This document shows, one piece after another, positions 47,023 to 56,978 of a DNA stretch of 64,000 nt; the stretch's first letter is position 1, and each line of letters starts with the position of its first letter. Position numbers and translations under genes: made by a program. Origin of the DNA: an uncultured Acidimicrobiales bacterium (GTDB lineage: Bacteria; Actinomycetota; Acidimicrobiia; Acidimicrobiales; Aldehydirespiratoraceae); NCBI GenBank assembly GCA_958296055.1, contig CATQHS010000001.1, positions 1,190,277-1,254,276 of the forward strand, read 5' to 3'. Under the pieces are notes generated by a model. That model searched no databases. It worked only from the letters and a program-made list of their open reading frames with translations, and was not told the origin of the DNA.

Positions 47023-48225
47023 ATGACCGAAGCCGTCATCGTCGCCACCGCCCGCACCCCCATAGGCCGGGCCAACAAGGGGTCGCTGACCCAGGTCCGG
47101 CCCGACGACATGTCGGCTTTCGTCATCGCCGACGTGCTGTCCAAAGTGCCGGGCCTCGACTCCGCCGACGTCGAGGACGTCATCTGGGGCATCGGCCAGC
47201 CCGGCGGCGAGGGCGGCTACAACATCGCCCGGGTGGCGTCGGTGCTGGCCGGGGTCAACGCCCCGGGCGTGACCGTGAACCGCTACTGCTCGTCGTCGCT
47301 GCAGGCCATCCGCATGGCGGCCCACGCCATCAAGGCGGGCGAGGGCGACTGCTTCGTGACCGGCGGCGTGGAGACCGTGTCCCGTTACGGCAACGGCGCG
47401 GCCGACACCGGCCCCCACAACGACTCGTTCTCCTCGGCCGAGGCCCGGACCCAGGCCCGCACCGGCGCCGGGACCGACGACTGGGCGCCCCCCGAGGGGC
47501 TGCCCGACCTCTACATCGCCATGGGCCAGACCGCCGAGAACGTGGCCCAGCACAAGGGCGTCTCCCGGCGGGCCCAAGACGAGTGGGGGGTCCTGTCCCA
47601 GAACCGGGCCGAGGCCGCCCGGCGCCGGGGCCTGTTCGAGCGGGAGATCACGCCCTACCCACTGGCCGACGGCACCTTGGTGAGCGCCGACGACAGCATC
47701 CGGGAGGGGACCACCCTCGAGGGCGTGTCCCAGCTCAAGCCGGTGTTCCGACCCGACGGCACCGTGACCGCCGGCAACGCCTGCCCGCTCAACGACGGGG
47801 CCGCGGCGGTGGTGGTCATGTCCGACGCCAAGGCGGCCCGGGTGGGGGCGGCGCCGCTGGCCCGGGTGGTCGCCACCGGGGTGTCGGCCCTGAACCCCGA
47901 GATCATGGGGCTGGGCCCGATCGACGCCTGTCGTCAGGCCCTGGGCCGGGCCGGCATGACCATCGGCGACATCGACCACGTCGAGATCAACGAGGCCTTC
48001 GCGGCCCAGGTGCTGCCCTCGGCCGACGAGCTGGGGATCGACCACGACAAGCTCAACCCCAACGGGGGCTCCATCGCCCTGGGCCACCCCTTCGGCATGA
48101 CCGGGGCCCGTATCATGACCACGCTCCTCAACGGCCTCGAGGACGCCGACAACGCCGTCGGGCTCGAATCAATGTGTGTGGGCGGGGGCCAGGGCATGGC
48201 CATGATCGTCGAGCGCCTCAGCTAA
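47023..48225 (+). CDS. Thiolase (acetyl-CoA acetyltransferase)
   Basis: A 400-residue thiolase. The nucleophilic Cys lies in NRYCSSSLQAIRM, the His in NGGSIALGHPFGMTGAR, and the second Cys in ESMCVGGGQGMAM. It cleaves or forms 3-ketoacyl-CoA in beta-oxidation or related breakdown. It faces the aldehyde dehydrogenase and its 3' end converges on the Wadjet jetD gene, 20 bases away. Confidence 0.95.
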   Translation: MTEAVIVATARTPIGRANKGSLTQVRPDDMSAFVIADVLSKVPGLDSADVEDVIWGIGQPGGEGGYNIARVASVLAGVNAPGVTVNRYCSSSLQAIRMAAHAIKAGEGDCFVTGGVETVSRYGNGAADTGPHNDSFSSAEARTQARTGAGTDDWAPPEGLPDLYIAMGQTAENVAQHKGVSRRAQDEWGVLSQNRAEAARRRGLFEREITPYPLADGTLVSADDSIREGTTLEGVSQLKPVFRPDGTVTAGNACPLNDGAAAVVVMSDAKAARVGAAPLARVVATGVSALNPEIMGLGPIDACRQALGRAGMTIGDIDHVEINEAFAAQVLPSADELGIDHDKLNPNGGSIALGHPFGMTGARIMTTLLNGLEDADNAVGLESMCVGGGQGMAMIVERLS

Positions 48226-48245
48226 TCGAGGCGGCAGGCACCAGT

Positions 48246-49496
48246 TCAGAGGCCGTGAACGCTGCGAAAGCGCGCCTCCATGCGGCTGAAATCGTCGAGA
48301 ACGCCATCGAGCACGAGTTCTTCGTGAATGACGAGTCGACGGGATTCGAAAACGGCTTGGAGCGCCGTATCCCACGGCGTGGTTCCGCAGTCTTTGGAGT
48401 CGACCTCAAGCCGCACATCAGTCCGCTCGGCCAGGCGGATGGCGTCTTCGTAGTCGGTCGAGTCCATCATCCACGGCGTGCAGCCCATTTCATGCATCCG
48501 GCGGCAGATGGCGATCCCCGGCGCATCGAAGTCGCCGTGGTACCAGATCGAGGCCCCGGATCTTTGCAACTGCCGCAGGAGTGTGGTCACAGCGGTCGAA
48601 GGGTTGCCGTTCGACGAGATGACACTGCTCGTGAGGTTGTGCTCGGCAGCCGCCTCGACCAGACGGGGATTCTCGACGACTAGAACGGGTACGCCCCGAG
48701 GAACCGAGACGGGATGCCTTTGCAGCGCCATCAGGCTGACATGGAGAGGAAGCGCTCCGGCCGATGCCGCTCGGATCTGTTCGTCGAGGGCCGACGATCC
48801 GATGACGGGGAGCGACCAAGTCAATGCCGGGGCCGAGACGCGGTCGGCCAGAATCCCCGCCCTCTCCCAGAGTTCGCGCCCTTCAAACTGACCCACCCGT
48901 TGGCGCAGGGCATGGATCGCGAAGGCGGCCAGCCTCGTGCCCTGATCTAGGGCGTGAGCCGATCCGAAGAGCTTGGCGGCGATCTCGGTGCGGCTGGCAC
49001 CGGGCGGCGCGGCGTGATCGAGGTAATCAAGCAGGCACCGCACATCGGCGATCAGGGTTTCGACGGTGTCGCGGTCGAGGCCGCCGAGCAGTCCCGAGCG
49101 AAGGATGCCGTCGGCCCATTCGGTCGCCCACGGCTCCTTCCAGGACGCGACGGCGCAGGTCAGCGCTTCTCGGGCGGCGCCGGAGCGAGCCCGGGCGGCG
49201 CGGCGCTGGGCGGCGTCGGGCGATGGCGGGTGGCCGAGACGGGTGAGGGCGTCGCTCAGATCGTCGCCGACCCTGCGGGTTACCAGCGCCTTCTCCAGCT
49301 CCCCGAGGTCAAGGCGTTTGGTTGGCTTGCGCCCGAGCAGTGATTCGAGGACCAGGCTGCTCGGCCGATCGAGGTCGGGTCGGGTGACAGCGCCGCGGCG
49401 CTGAGACCCGAAGCGATCGAGTTGCTGACGTGCCGCCGCCCACACTGGCGCCATGCCGGGGCGGCGCAGCGAGTGGGGGACGGAGCCGGGCGTCAC
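48246..49496 (-). CDS. jetD: Wadjet JetD: TOPRIM nuclease (TIGR02679/DUF2399)
   Basis: A 416-residue protein, last gene of the Wadjet operon. The C-terminal TOPRIM domain has VLVVENPRLVEAA (catalytic Glu) and IWYHGDFDAPGIAICRRM (DxD). The N-terminal half is the DUF3323-like part. JetD in studied Wadjet systems is the endonuclease that cuts closed circular DNA after the SMC complex extrudes it. It overlaps jetB by four bases (ATGA at 49493-49496). It is followed by the thiolase in the opposite direction. Confidence 0.88.
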   Translation of the reverse strand: MTPGSVPHSLRRPGMAPVWAAARQQLDRFGSQRRGAVTRPDLDRPSSLVLESLLGRKPTKRLDLGELEKALVTRRVGDDLSDALTRLGHPPSPDAAQRRAARARSGAAREALTCAVASWKEPWATEWADGILRSGLLGGLDRDTVETLIADVRCLLDYLDHAAPPGASRTEIAAKLFGSAHALDQGTRLAAFAIHALRQRVGQFEGRELWERAGILADRVSAPALTWSLPVIGSSALDEQIRAASAGALPLHVSLMALQRHPVSVPRGVPVLVVENPRLVEAAAEHNLTSSVISSNGNPSTAVTTLLRQLQRSGASIWYHGDFDAPGIAICRRMHEMGCTPWMMDSTDYEDAIRLAERTDVRLEVDSKDCGTTPWDTALQAVFESRRLVIHEELVLDGVLDDFSRMEARFRSVHGL

Positions 49497-50653
49497 AGCA
49501 GCGCGGTCTGCTCCATGACGACATCCGGCCCTGACCTGTCCTCGTCGGATTCGATGTCAACGCTGTATCGCCAGGCCGCGGGAAGAAGACGGACGGTGTC
49601 GCCGTCGGTGTCAGCGAGGCGGTGGTCTTGCAGCAGCTCCAGGATTTCGGCGGTGAGGCGGTCCGGGTCGGCGGCGAGCTGCGACCAGTAGCGGCGATGC
49701 TCCTCGGCCAACTCGGCCACGGTGTCTGTGAGCGCGCCGCGTTCGATCAGGGTGCAGTCCGTCTCGATGAGCCGGTCTATGAGCAGCAGAGTGGCATGGC
49801 CGACGGTGCCGCTGAACGGGAAGCGTTCGTCGGTCAGCCCGCCGTCCGGGTCGATCGCCATGACTCCCTCAGCGCGGGCCTCGATGTACAGCCCGAACAT
49901 CTCATCGAAGATGGCGGACTCCTCGCCCAGCCGGTTCCGGAGTTCCGTCCATTCCTCGTCGGTGAGATCGGTGCGGTACAGCACGGGTTCTTCCAGAAGG
50001 ATCGAGCGCATCCACGCCCGGGACGACAGCCGTTGATCGGAGCGGTCGAGCACTTGCTCAACCCTCTCGGAACGGGCGAGCACCGGAAGCGGCAGGAGAG
50101 CGACGCGGTCGGATCGGATACGCAGCACAGCGTCGGCTTCGCCGTCGGCGATGTAACGATCGACGCGGTCGTGCATCTCGCTCGCTATGCCGTGGTGGAT
50201 CATCCATCTCAGGGCTGCGACAAGCGCGCGCCGGTCAGCCGATTCCTCAGTGAGAGCGATGTCAGCGTCGATCGCCGCTGAGCGGATCTCATGGATGAGG
50301 TCGCGCAAGCTGATCACACTCGGGCCCGCCGCGACCGCGGCCAGCGCCAAGGCGAGCATCGTGTACTCGCGCACAGAGAACGGCCGGCTCTGGGCGGTCG
50401 TCGTCCGCAGTGGGCGCCGATTGGCGACGATGGTCGTCTTGAACAGGCGGGCCGTGTCGGCCGTGACCTGCAGGCGGTATCCGAAGCGCTGGGTGAACCA
50501 TCGGTCGAGCATCTGCTCGTGCCGCCGGATCATCATGAACGTGTCGGGATCGCGCTCGGCCAGCACGAGCGGATGAGTGGCGAGACCGCGGGCCGCATCC
50601 CGAAGATCGAGCCTCTGACGAGGGTCAGCGCCCGCGACAACCGGCGTCCTCAT
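49493..50653 (-). CDS. jetB: Wadjet JetB: TIGR02678/DUF2398 protein
   Basis: A 386-residue protein from ATG 50653; the frame is open higher up, but this ATG lies in an ATGA overlap with the jetA stop and starts the recognisable sequence (MRTPVVAGADPRQRLDLRDA). RDPDTFMMIRRHEQMLDRWFTQRFGYRLQVTADTARLFK is typical of TIGR02678/DUF2398. JetB is the winged-helix 'kite' subunit that holds the kleisin of the SMC complex. It overlaps jetD by four bases. Confidence 0.85.
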   Translation of the reverse strand: MRTPVVAGADPRQRLDLRDAARGLATHPLVLAERDPDTFMMIRRHEQMLDRWFTQRFGYRLQVTADTARLFKTTIVANRRPLRTTTAQSRPFSVREYTMLALALAAVAAGPSVISLRDLIHEIRSAAIDADIALTEESADRRALVAALRWMIHHGIASEMHDRVDRYIADGEADAVLRIRSDRVALLPLPVLARSERVEQVLDRSDQRLSSRAWMRSILLEEPVLYRTDLTDEEWTELRNRLGEESAIFDEMFGLYIEARAEGVMAIDPDGGLTDERFPFSGTVGHATLLLIDRLIETDCTLIERGALTDTVAELAEEHRRYWSQLAADPDRLTAEILELLQDHRLADTDGDTVRLLPAAWRYSVDIESDEDRSGPDVVMEQTALL

Positions 50654-52224
50654 CGTGGCCGCGGCGACGATCCGGTCGGTCCGGCCTCGTTCGCGGCCGT
50701 GACGGTGACCACGAGGTCGCGCATGGCGAGCCGCCCGTCCGGGGATTCGACGAGGGTGCGGGCGCCGGCCACTCGACGCACACCGCAGCAAACCCCGTCG
50801 GAGGTCGCCGTGCGGAAGTTCCCGATGCCAGCCCTGAGACCGGACCGGCTGATGAGATCGCACAACATCACGAACGAGGCGACTGACATCCGAGCTCCGT
50901 CGATTCGGCCGCCGTCACCGGCGCACGACAGCAGTTCGGCGGCGACGGTTTCGCGGGCTACACGGTCCCGGTCGCGGCGCCGACACAGCAGCTCCCGTTC
51001 TCGCTGCCGGTTGCGCACCGGTGTGCTCCCGCCCCGCTGGCTTGTGTCGCCCCGTTCGCGCAGCGACACCGGGACAGCGGCCCGTGGAGCATCTCGCCAC
51101 GGTGTGACGGTGGGAGCGGGGTCGTCGGCGTCCTCGGACAGCAAGCCGAGATGACGGCACGAGCCGAGCCCGAACCCGGCGGCGGCGATCTCATGGGCCT
51201 CTCCGATCGTGGTTGCTTGATCGAAGAACCTGGCCAGGCGCACAAAGTCAGAGCGCCTCGACGCCGTGCCCAGTCCGGCCCGTGACAGTCGGGTGACGTT
51301 CGCGGTAAGGGTGCGCACCGCAGCCACCGCCTGACCGGTGTACTGATTGAGCCGCGAAGCCCGGCCCGGCGACGACACGAACCATGCCGCGAGGTGCTCC
51401 CAGTCGTCGATCCTCGTGCCCGGAAGCCTGCGCACCGATATGCGATCGTCGAGCCCGGCATCGTCGACCCGCGCGGCTAGCCCGGACTGGAGCGCCGGAA
51501 GCAGGTCCGGCAGATGGGGGCGGATCATCTCCAGGCTACGAGCTATCGGGCGAGCCATGCGTTCGATCTCGGTGAGCTGTTCGGCGACGTAGTTGACGAG
51601 CACCTCGGCAAAGAACTGGACCTCGTCGGCGTCAAGGTCGTAGCGGCTCTGCCACAGGTTGAGCTCGGCGAAGAACTGCGTCAGTTCGGTGGTGAAGCGT
51701 TCGTGGTGATCGAACACGGCGCGCACCACCGCGGCAAGGCTCTCATCGGCGGCGCGGTCGAACCCAGCGCCCAACTCGCTCAGCTCCGTCAGGGCGCGGT
51801 GCAGATCGCGCAGGCGGCCCGCCTGCACATCGCCTATCTCGTCGGCTTGGGCGAGCACGCGTTCGACGAGTTCGAACACCTCCTGACCGGAGCGGGTGAT
51901 CAGGTAGCGATTGCGTCTCCAGTAGTAGTCGTCGAGACTCGACGGGTTGCCGACTGACGACGACACCGTGAGGTTCCCCCAGCGGCGGAGGCTCTCGAGC
52001 CGATCGGGGACCACGTCGGGGTCGACTCCGAATTCGGCGACGGCAGCCGCCACTTCGCCCGGCGTGAACTCGGCGAAGAAGGTGCCGGCGAACACCTCGA
52101 GGATGGCTCGGTACTCGTGCCATTCGTCGCCGCCGAGATACCGGAACAGCGTCCGAGCGCCAACCGGATCGCCGCCGGAGTCGCTTCGGCCTCTCTCGGG
52201 GGACCTGTTCTGTTCGTCGGTCAC
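50650..52224 (-). CDS. jetA: Wadjet JetA: TIGR02677/DUF2397 kleisin-like protein
   Basis: A 524-residue TIGR02677/DUF2397 protein: LFRYLGGDEWHEYRAILEVFAGTFFAEFTPGEV at the N-terminus, DDYYWRRNRYLITRSGQEVFELV, and a helical core. JetA is the kleisin subunit bridging the SMC heads. It overlaps jetC by four bases upstream (52221-52224) and jetB by four downstream (50650-50653), so the whole operon is translationally coupled. Confidence 0.85.
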   Translation of the reverse strand: MTDEQNRSPERGRSDSGGDPVGARTLFRYLGGDEWHEYRAILEVFAGTFFAEFTPGEVAAAVAEFGVDPDVVPDRLESLRRWGNLTVSSSVGNPSSLDDYYWRRNRYLITRSGQEVFELVERVLAQADEIGDVQAGRLRDLHRALTELSELGAGFDRAADESLAAVVRAVFDHHERFTTELTQFFAELNLWQSRYDLDADEVQFFAEVLVNYVAEQLTEIERMARPIARSLEMIRPHLPDLLPALQSGLAARVDDAGLDDRISVRRLPGTRIDDWEHLAAWFVSSPGRASRLNQYTGQAVAAVRTLTANVTRLSRAGLGTASRRSDFVRLARFFDQATTIGEAHEIAAAGFGLGSCRHLGLLSEDADDPAPTVTPWRDAPRAAVPVSLRERGDTSQRGGSTPVRNRQRERELLCRRRDRDRVARETVAAELLSCAGDGGRIDGARMSVASFVMLCDLISRSGLRAGIGNFRTATSDGVCCGVRRVAGARTLVESPDGRLAMRDLVVTVTAANEAGPTGSSPRPR

Positions 52225-55200
52225 CGTCCGCTTCGCCTTTCGCGGGCGGCACCGTCCCAGCGGTAGTGCTCAAGCAGAATCACACCGAGTGTTGCATCGC
52301 GCACGACTTCGGTGATGGCCAGTTCAGGCACGGTCGGGAAGGTGCCCCACAGCCGCTCGCTGGTGGCGATCAGGTCCAAGTCGAGTTCGACGAGCAATCC
52401 GAACAGCGCAGCGTGGTTGTCCTCGGACACTTTGGCGAACGCGTCGTCAAGCAGGACGAACCTGGCGATGTGGGATCGGCCGTCATCAGCGGATCTGTGC
52501 TGTTCGGCCAGCGCGTCGTAGGAGGCAGCCACGGCCGCGAAGAGCGAGAGGTAAGTGACGAGCTTCTTTTCGCCCTCCGACAGCGGTGTCCTGCGGCCGA
52601 GCCGGGAGGGCTTATCGCCTGCTCGGCGGATCATCACCGACATTTCGTGCCATCGCCTGTAGTCGAGCGTGTCGGCGATGAGTTGACGGTACGGAACATC
52701 GGGATGCATCGCCCGCGCCTCGTCAAGGCGGCGGGACAACGCCGAGCGCAGCTCGAGCTCGTCATCGTCAGTGCGCAGATCGGGAAGCTTCGCCAGCAAA
52801 TCAACCATGCGCGCCGTCGTGTCGTCGATTTCAGGGGATCGGCGCCATCGCAGTTGGACCCCCACCTGATGCGCGGTCATCACCGCGCCGAGACGCTCGT
52901 TCATCAACTCGACCAACCGCTCGGCTCCATGGATCTTCTCGGCGACCTCACGGGCGATCAAGCCTTGCAGCAGCTCGCGCAGAGCCGCGTCCTGCTTGCG
53001 GTCGAGCAGGTTCTCAAGCTGCCGGTGCTGTCCCGACACCGCCTGCACGGAGGCCGCCAGCGTCGCTCTTCCCGACGGGCCGGTCACTTCGACAACCATG
53101 GGAAGCATCGGATCGGGCTGGCGGGCTTCGGCGTCCCAACCTACGCCGAGGGTGTCACGGCGCTGCATCAAGGACTGTCGGACACTGTCAGCGTTGACCG
53201 GGCTGGCTCCGGCGGCGTCGCCGACGGGCAGCACAAGCTCAACGGCGTCCAGCACCTCGCGCAGACCGTCGGGGCCGACTGACCGGGCGACTATGGCTTC
53301 AGCAGGCTCGGGGCCGACCGGGCGGGCCGCTGTCGTTTCGGTCGGTTCAGCGGGGCCGCGGATCGCGCCGATGAGCCCGGGCATCGCCAGCACCTCCATC
53401 AACGACCGCAGTGTCGCGTCGCACTCCTGTTCGGCCTCGGCGCGTTTGCCGGTCGCGTTGTGGGCCTGGGCGAGCGATTCCGCCCGCCGCTCGACGGCGA
53501 GGTCTCGCTCTTCGCGGGTCGTCGGCAGGCGTGTCTCTGCCTCTTTCAACTCGATGGCGCATCGATCGCGAGTGGCTGCAACCTCGGCGTACTCCAAACC
53601 GATGCTGTCCTCAATAGTGGCCAGGCGGGCGCGCTCACTGTCGCGCCTCGATCTGATGGCGGCCAGTTCGCTCCGCTCAGCGCGGAGGTCGGCGGCGGCC
53701 GTCCCCCAAAGGTCGGCGGCGCTGCGCCAGTCGCCAACCGATCGTCGCAGAGCGTCGATCTGGTGACGGCATCGCTCCAGAGCCGACGCCAGCTCGCTCA
53801 GATCCTCGCGAACCACCTTGAGGCGGTCGCCATCGGCGGGGAGATCCAGCGTTGTCGCCACCCGGTGGAGCGCGTTCGATGCGTCGATCGATGCCGATTC
53901 CGCTTTGGCCACATCCCCGGCTTTCGCCGCTCGTTCCGCTTCGGCCGCCTCACTTGCCGCTTCAGCGGCATCGGTTTGCGCGCGCGCCGAGACGATCATG
54001 TCAGTGGACGGCAGTTCCGACCGATGTCGTCTCGCCTGGTCAAGCGACTCTTCGCACTTGGCCAGTTCGGCCGCGCTGTGGGCCACAACGGCCCGGGCTT
54101 GGTCCAATCTTTCGCCCGCTTCCCTCCGGGCTTGGTCGAGCGCAGCACGGCGGGCGGTCACCCCGATGAACTCGGCTCGCTCCTTGAAGTGCCGGCCGCG
54201 AAGCGACCCGATTCGGAAGGCGCCGTCGACTGCGACGGCGGTGGCGGCGTCGCTCCATATGTCGCCTGAGATCGATTCGAGCAGCTTGGCCACCAGACCC
54301 TCGTCCACCTCTCCGATGAGCCGGTCCGGCACGGTCACGATCAAGCAGTCGCTCAGCGGTCTGGGCACCCCGCCGCCGACGACGGCGACCAGTTCGCCGC
54401 TCGACAGCTCGAGGGCTCCGTCATCGACCAGGCGAGCCGTGAGCAGCCCGGAGGCTTGCAGGGCCGCTTCAAGGCCGGCGCGCTCGGCTTCACCGAGTTG
54501 GGGCGCGAAGTCGATCAAGTCGGCGAAGCAATGGTCCGCGGCGGTCTGCCAGTCCTGTCGGGGGGCATCAAGCTCGGCTCGCGCCGCCAGATCGTCTACG
54601 AGCGCTTGCGCCTCCTCCTCTGCCGCTTGCTCACCGGCGAGTCGAAGGCCGACTGCCGCGGCCGCGGATTGCCAGTGACCGGCGAGAGCGTCAGCCTCGG
54701 ACACCAGCCGAGAACGCACAGCCTCAGGGTTGTCGCTCGCCGATTCTTCCTGCTCTGACCTGTTTGATCCGTTCGCGGCAAATGCTGCCGTCGTGGGCGC
54801 CTCCACGCCGGCAGCTCGCAGACGGGGAAGGAGATCAGATGCCCAGAGCCGAACCTGGTCGGCCCATCTGCTTCGGGTTTCGCTCAGGCGCTGAGTTAGC
54901 TCGACGAACCGCTCCCGCGCCCGGTGGGCTGCGCTTTCTGCGACTCCGTACGCCGATTCCGCGAGCTCGAGCTCCCGACCAGCGGAATCAAGGGCGGCCT
55001 GCGCCGTCTCGACTGTGTCGACATCGGCGTGTCGTTCCAAGACTGCGGCACCCATCGCCGCCACCTGCCTACCGATGACGGTGGTGTCGAGAGGTTCGCT
55101 CGGTTCGGCCGAATCAATGCCCGCGAGCGCGGACTCAGCCACTGCGACCGGCCCGAGCGGCAGGTGAGCGATCCCGCCGCGTTTGCCCAGACCAGTAGCG

Positions 55201-56414
55201 GCCGCTAGACGAGCGTTGAGATCAGCCAGATCGTCTCGGCCGCGGCGCTGGGCCTGCTGCAACTGTCCACCGGCGGACTCGGCACGCTGTTCGCAACTGG
55301 CGACCCGTCCAGCCGCGCTCTTGCACTGATCGGCCAGGTTGGCGACGAAGTCGCGCAACGCTTCGAGGCGCCGGCCGTCGCGGTAGGCCTTCGATGCCTC
55401 CAATGCGGAGATCTCGGTGCGCAAGTTCCGGGCCTCTTTCTCAAGGTCGTCAATGGCGGCGTCGAGTCGCTTGACCGCCATCTCGGCCGCCGCCGCGGCT
55501 TGTTGCTTGCTCTTCTCCTCGCGAGCGCAGCGCCGCAGTTCTTCAAGGCAGGCGCGCCCCCCGGCAACCCGCTTTCTCAGTTCGCTCACGCAATACGAGC
55601 GGTATACGTCGAGGAGGCCTTGGATCGCTTTGAACGTCTGCGCCAGACCGGCGACGTTGCGGCGGTGCTCTTCGAGGTCGTCGAGCGGCTGAGCGGCCTC
55701 GGCCAGCGCCTGCTCTGAGAGCTGCGGCAGCGCGTCCACCAGATAAACCGGGAGATCCACGTCGATCCGGTCGCCGATGCGCGGGTTGCGCACCTTGTCG
55801 ATCAACCTGATGTGCTGGTCAAGCTGCGCCCCGCCGAAAAGACGGCCCTCGACGGCCCGGCGGTAGTCGCGACGGCGGCGCTCGCTGAACACCTCGTCCC
55901 CGTCGAGGGCGGCGCGCAGCCCGTCGGCCGACAGCGAGACGTTTCCCTCCAACAGCCGCAAGTCGATGCCGGGCCGCTTGGACGTTATGAACCACCATGT
56001 GGTCACCGTGCCGGACTGCCGGTTGGCTTTGATGCCGCAGCCGCACACCAGGAACTCGCCCTGCCGCTCGAACTCGATCCACAGGTAGCCGACCGGCTGG
56101 GCGTCGTCGTGGCCTTCGAGCATCCACGACTTGAGGATCCCGCTCTGCTCCCCGGCCGCGTCGATGCGGCCGGGACGGGCGGTGAGCAGGAACGGCAACA
56201 GCATGTTCATCGCCGTCGACTTGCCGGAGCCGTTCACGCCGCGCAAGAGCAGCCGGCCGCCGCCGAAGTGCAGCACCTCGTTCTCGTATTGGTAAACGTT
56301 GACGATGCCGGCGCGATTCAGCCGCCACCGCCCGCCCGCCGCGTCGGTGTGGGTTGGGGCTCCGCCCGCCTCCCGAGCGCTCACTTCGGAGACGGTATAG
56401 GGCCGGTGTGACAT
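52221..56414 (-). CDS. jetC: Wadjet JetC: SMC/MukB-like ATPase (TIGR02680)
   Basis: A 1397-residue SMC-like ATPase from ATG 56414 (a TTG one codon upstream is possible). Walker A is GVNGSGKST at residues 59-67 of the N-terminal head. A very long coiled coil with Ala/Glu/Arg heptads fills about residues 270-1100. The C-terminal head has LSEGEKKLVTYLSLF (ABC signature) and FVLLDDAFAKVSEDN (Walker B). It matches TIGR02680. JetC extrudes plasmid DNA loops in this defence system. Here it is the first gene of the operon, 54 bases after dps on the same strand. Confidence 0.92.
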   Translation of the reverse strand: MSHRPYTVSEVSAREAGGAPTHTDAAGGRWRLNRAGIVNVYQYENEVLHFGGGRLLLRGVNGSGKSTAMNMLLPFLLTARPGRIDAAGEQSGILKSWMLEGHDDAQPVGYLWIEFERQGEFLVCGCGIKANRQSGTVTTWWFITSKRPGIDLRLLEGNVSLSADGLRAALDGDEVFSERRRRDYRRAVEGRLFGGAQLDQHIRLIDKVRNPRIGDRIDVDLPVYLVDALPQLSEQALAEAAQPLDDLEEHRRNVAGLAQTFKAIQGLLDVYRSYCVSELRKRVAGGRACLEELRRCAREEKSKQQAAAAAEMAVKRLDAAIDDLEKEARNLRTEISALEASKAYRDGRRLEALRDFVANLADQCKSAAGRVASCEQRAESAGGQLQQAQRRGRDDLADLNARLAAATGLGKRGGIAHLPLGPVAVAESALAGIDSAEPSEPLDTTVIGRQVAAMGAAVLERHADVDTVETAQAALDSAGRELELAESAYGVAESAAHRARERFVELTQRLSETRSRWADQVRLWASDLLPRLRAAGVEAPTTAAFAANGSNRSEQEESASDNPEAVRSRLVSEADALAGHWQSAAAAVGLRLAGEQAAEEEAQALVDDLAARAELDAPRQDWQTAADHCFADLIDFAPQLGEAERAGLEAALQASGLLTARLVDDGALELSSGELVAVVGGGVPRPLSDCLIVTVPDRLIGEVDEGLVAKLLESISGDIWSDAATAVAVDGAFRIGSLRGRHFKERAEFIGVTARRAALDQARREAGERLDQARAVVAHSAAELAKCEESLDQARRHRSELPSTDMIVSARAQTDAAEAASEAAEAERAAKAGDVAKAESASIDASNALHRVATTLDLPADGDRLKVVREDLSELASALERCRHQIDALRRSVGDWRSAADLWGTAAADLRAERSELAAIRSRRDSERARLATIEDSIGLEYAEVAATRDRCAIELKEAETRLPTTREERDLAVERRAESLAQAHNATGKRAEAEQECDATLRSLMEVLAMPGLIGAIRGPAEPTETTAARPVGPEPAEAIVARSVGPDGLREVLDAVELVLPVGDAAGASPVNADSVRQSLMQRRDTLGVGWDAEARQPDPMLPMVVEVTGPSGRATLAASVQAVSGQHRQLENLLDRKQDAALRELLQGLIAREVAEKIHGAERLVELMNERLGAVMTAHQVGVQLRWRRSPEIDDTTARMVDLLAKLPDLRTDDDELELRSALSRRLDEARAMHPDVPYRQLIADTLDYRRWHEMSVMIRRAGDKPSRLGRRTPLSEGEKKLVTYLSLFAAVAASYDALAEQHRSADDGRSHIARFVLLDDAFAKVSEDNHAALFGLLVELDLDLIATSERLWGTFPTVPELAITEVVRDATLGVILLEHYRWDGAARERRSGR

Positions 56415-56468
56415 CAAGGCCAGTTGTCCGGCCTCGGTCTACTGCGAGTCCGGGGCGATCGGGGCGGC

Positions 56469-56978
56469 TCAGGCCAGCAGGCTGCGCAGCATCCAGGCCG
56501 TCTTCTCGTGGACCAGCATGCGCTGGGTCAGCAGATCGGCGGTGGCCTCGTCGTTGGCCGCCTCCACCATCGGGAACACCGACCGGGCGGTGCGCACCAC
56601 CGTCTCCTGGCCGGCGACGAGGCGCCGGATCATCTCGTCAGCGCCGGGGGCGTCGCCCTCCTCGGGCACCGACGACAGCTCGGCGAACTGGCGGTAGCTG
56701 CCCGGGGCCGGCTCGCCCAGGGCCCGGATCCTCTCGGCGATCTGGTCCACGGCCACGGCCAGCTCGGTGTACTGCTCCTCAAACATGAGGTGCAGCGTGT
56801 TGAACATGGGGCCGACCACGTTCCAGTGGTAGTTGTGGGTCTTCAGGTAGAGGGTGTAGCTGTCGGCCAGGAGCCGGGACAGGCCCCCGGCGATGGCGGC
56901 CCGGTCGGCCTCGTCGATGCCGATGTCGATGGCCGGGGCCCGGCCGATTCGGCCCGCGGCTCGGTCAGCCCTGCCCAC
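56469..56978 (-). CDS. dps: Dps-family ferritin-like DNA-protection protein
   Basis: A 169-residue Dps from GTG 56978. [42 protein letters not shown] contains the His-His-Trp, Asp/Glu ferroxidase motif found at the dimer interface of Dps dodecamers. It stores iron and shields DNA from peroxide. Its start overlaps ilvC by 14 bases, an unexpected partner, and jetC follows 54 bases on, so Wadjet could be read through from the ilv-dps transcript. Confidence 0.93.
   Translation of the reverse strand: MGRADRAAGRIGRAPAIDIGIDEADRAAIAGGLSRLLADSYTLYLKTHNYHWNVVGPMFNTLHLMFEEQYTELAVAVDQIAERIRALGEPAPGSYRQFAELSSVPEEGDAPGADEMIRRLVAGQETVVRTARSVFPMVEAANDEATADLLTQRMLVHEKTAWMLRSLLA

Noticed and set aside
50654-50863. 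Extra N-terminal 70 codons of the jetB frame
   Set aside because: They overlap the end of jetA in another frame and read as Arg/His-rich noise; the ATG at 50653 fits the ATGA coupling and the family start.
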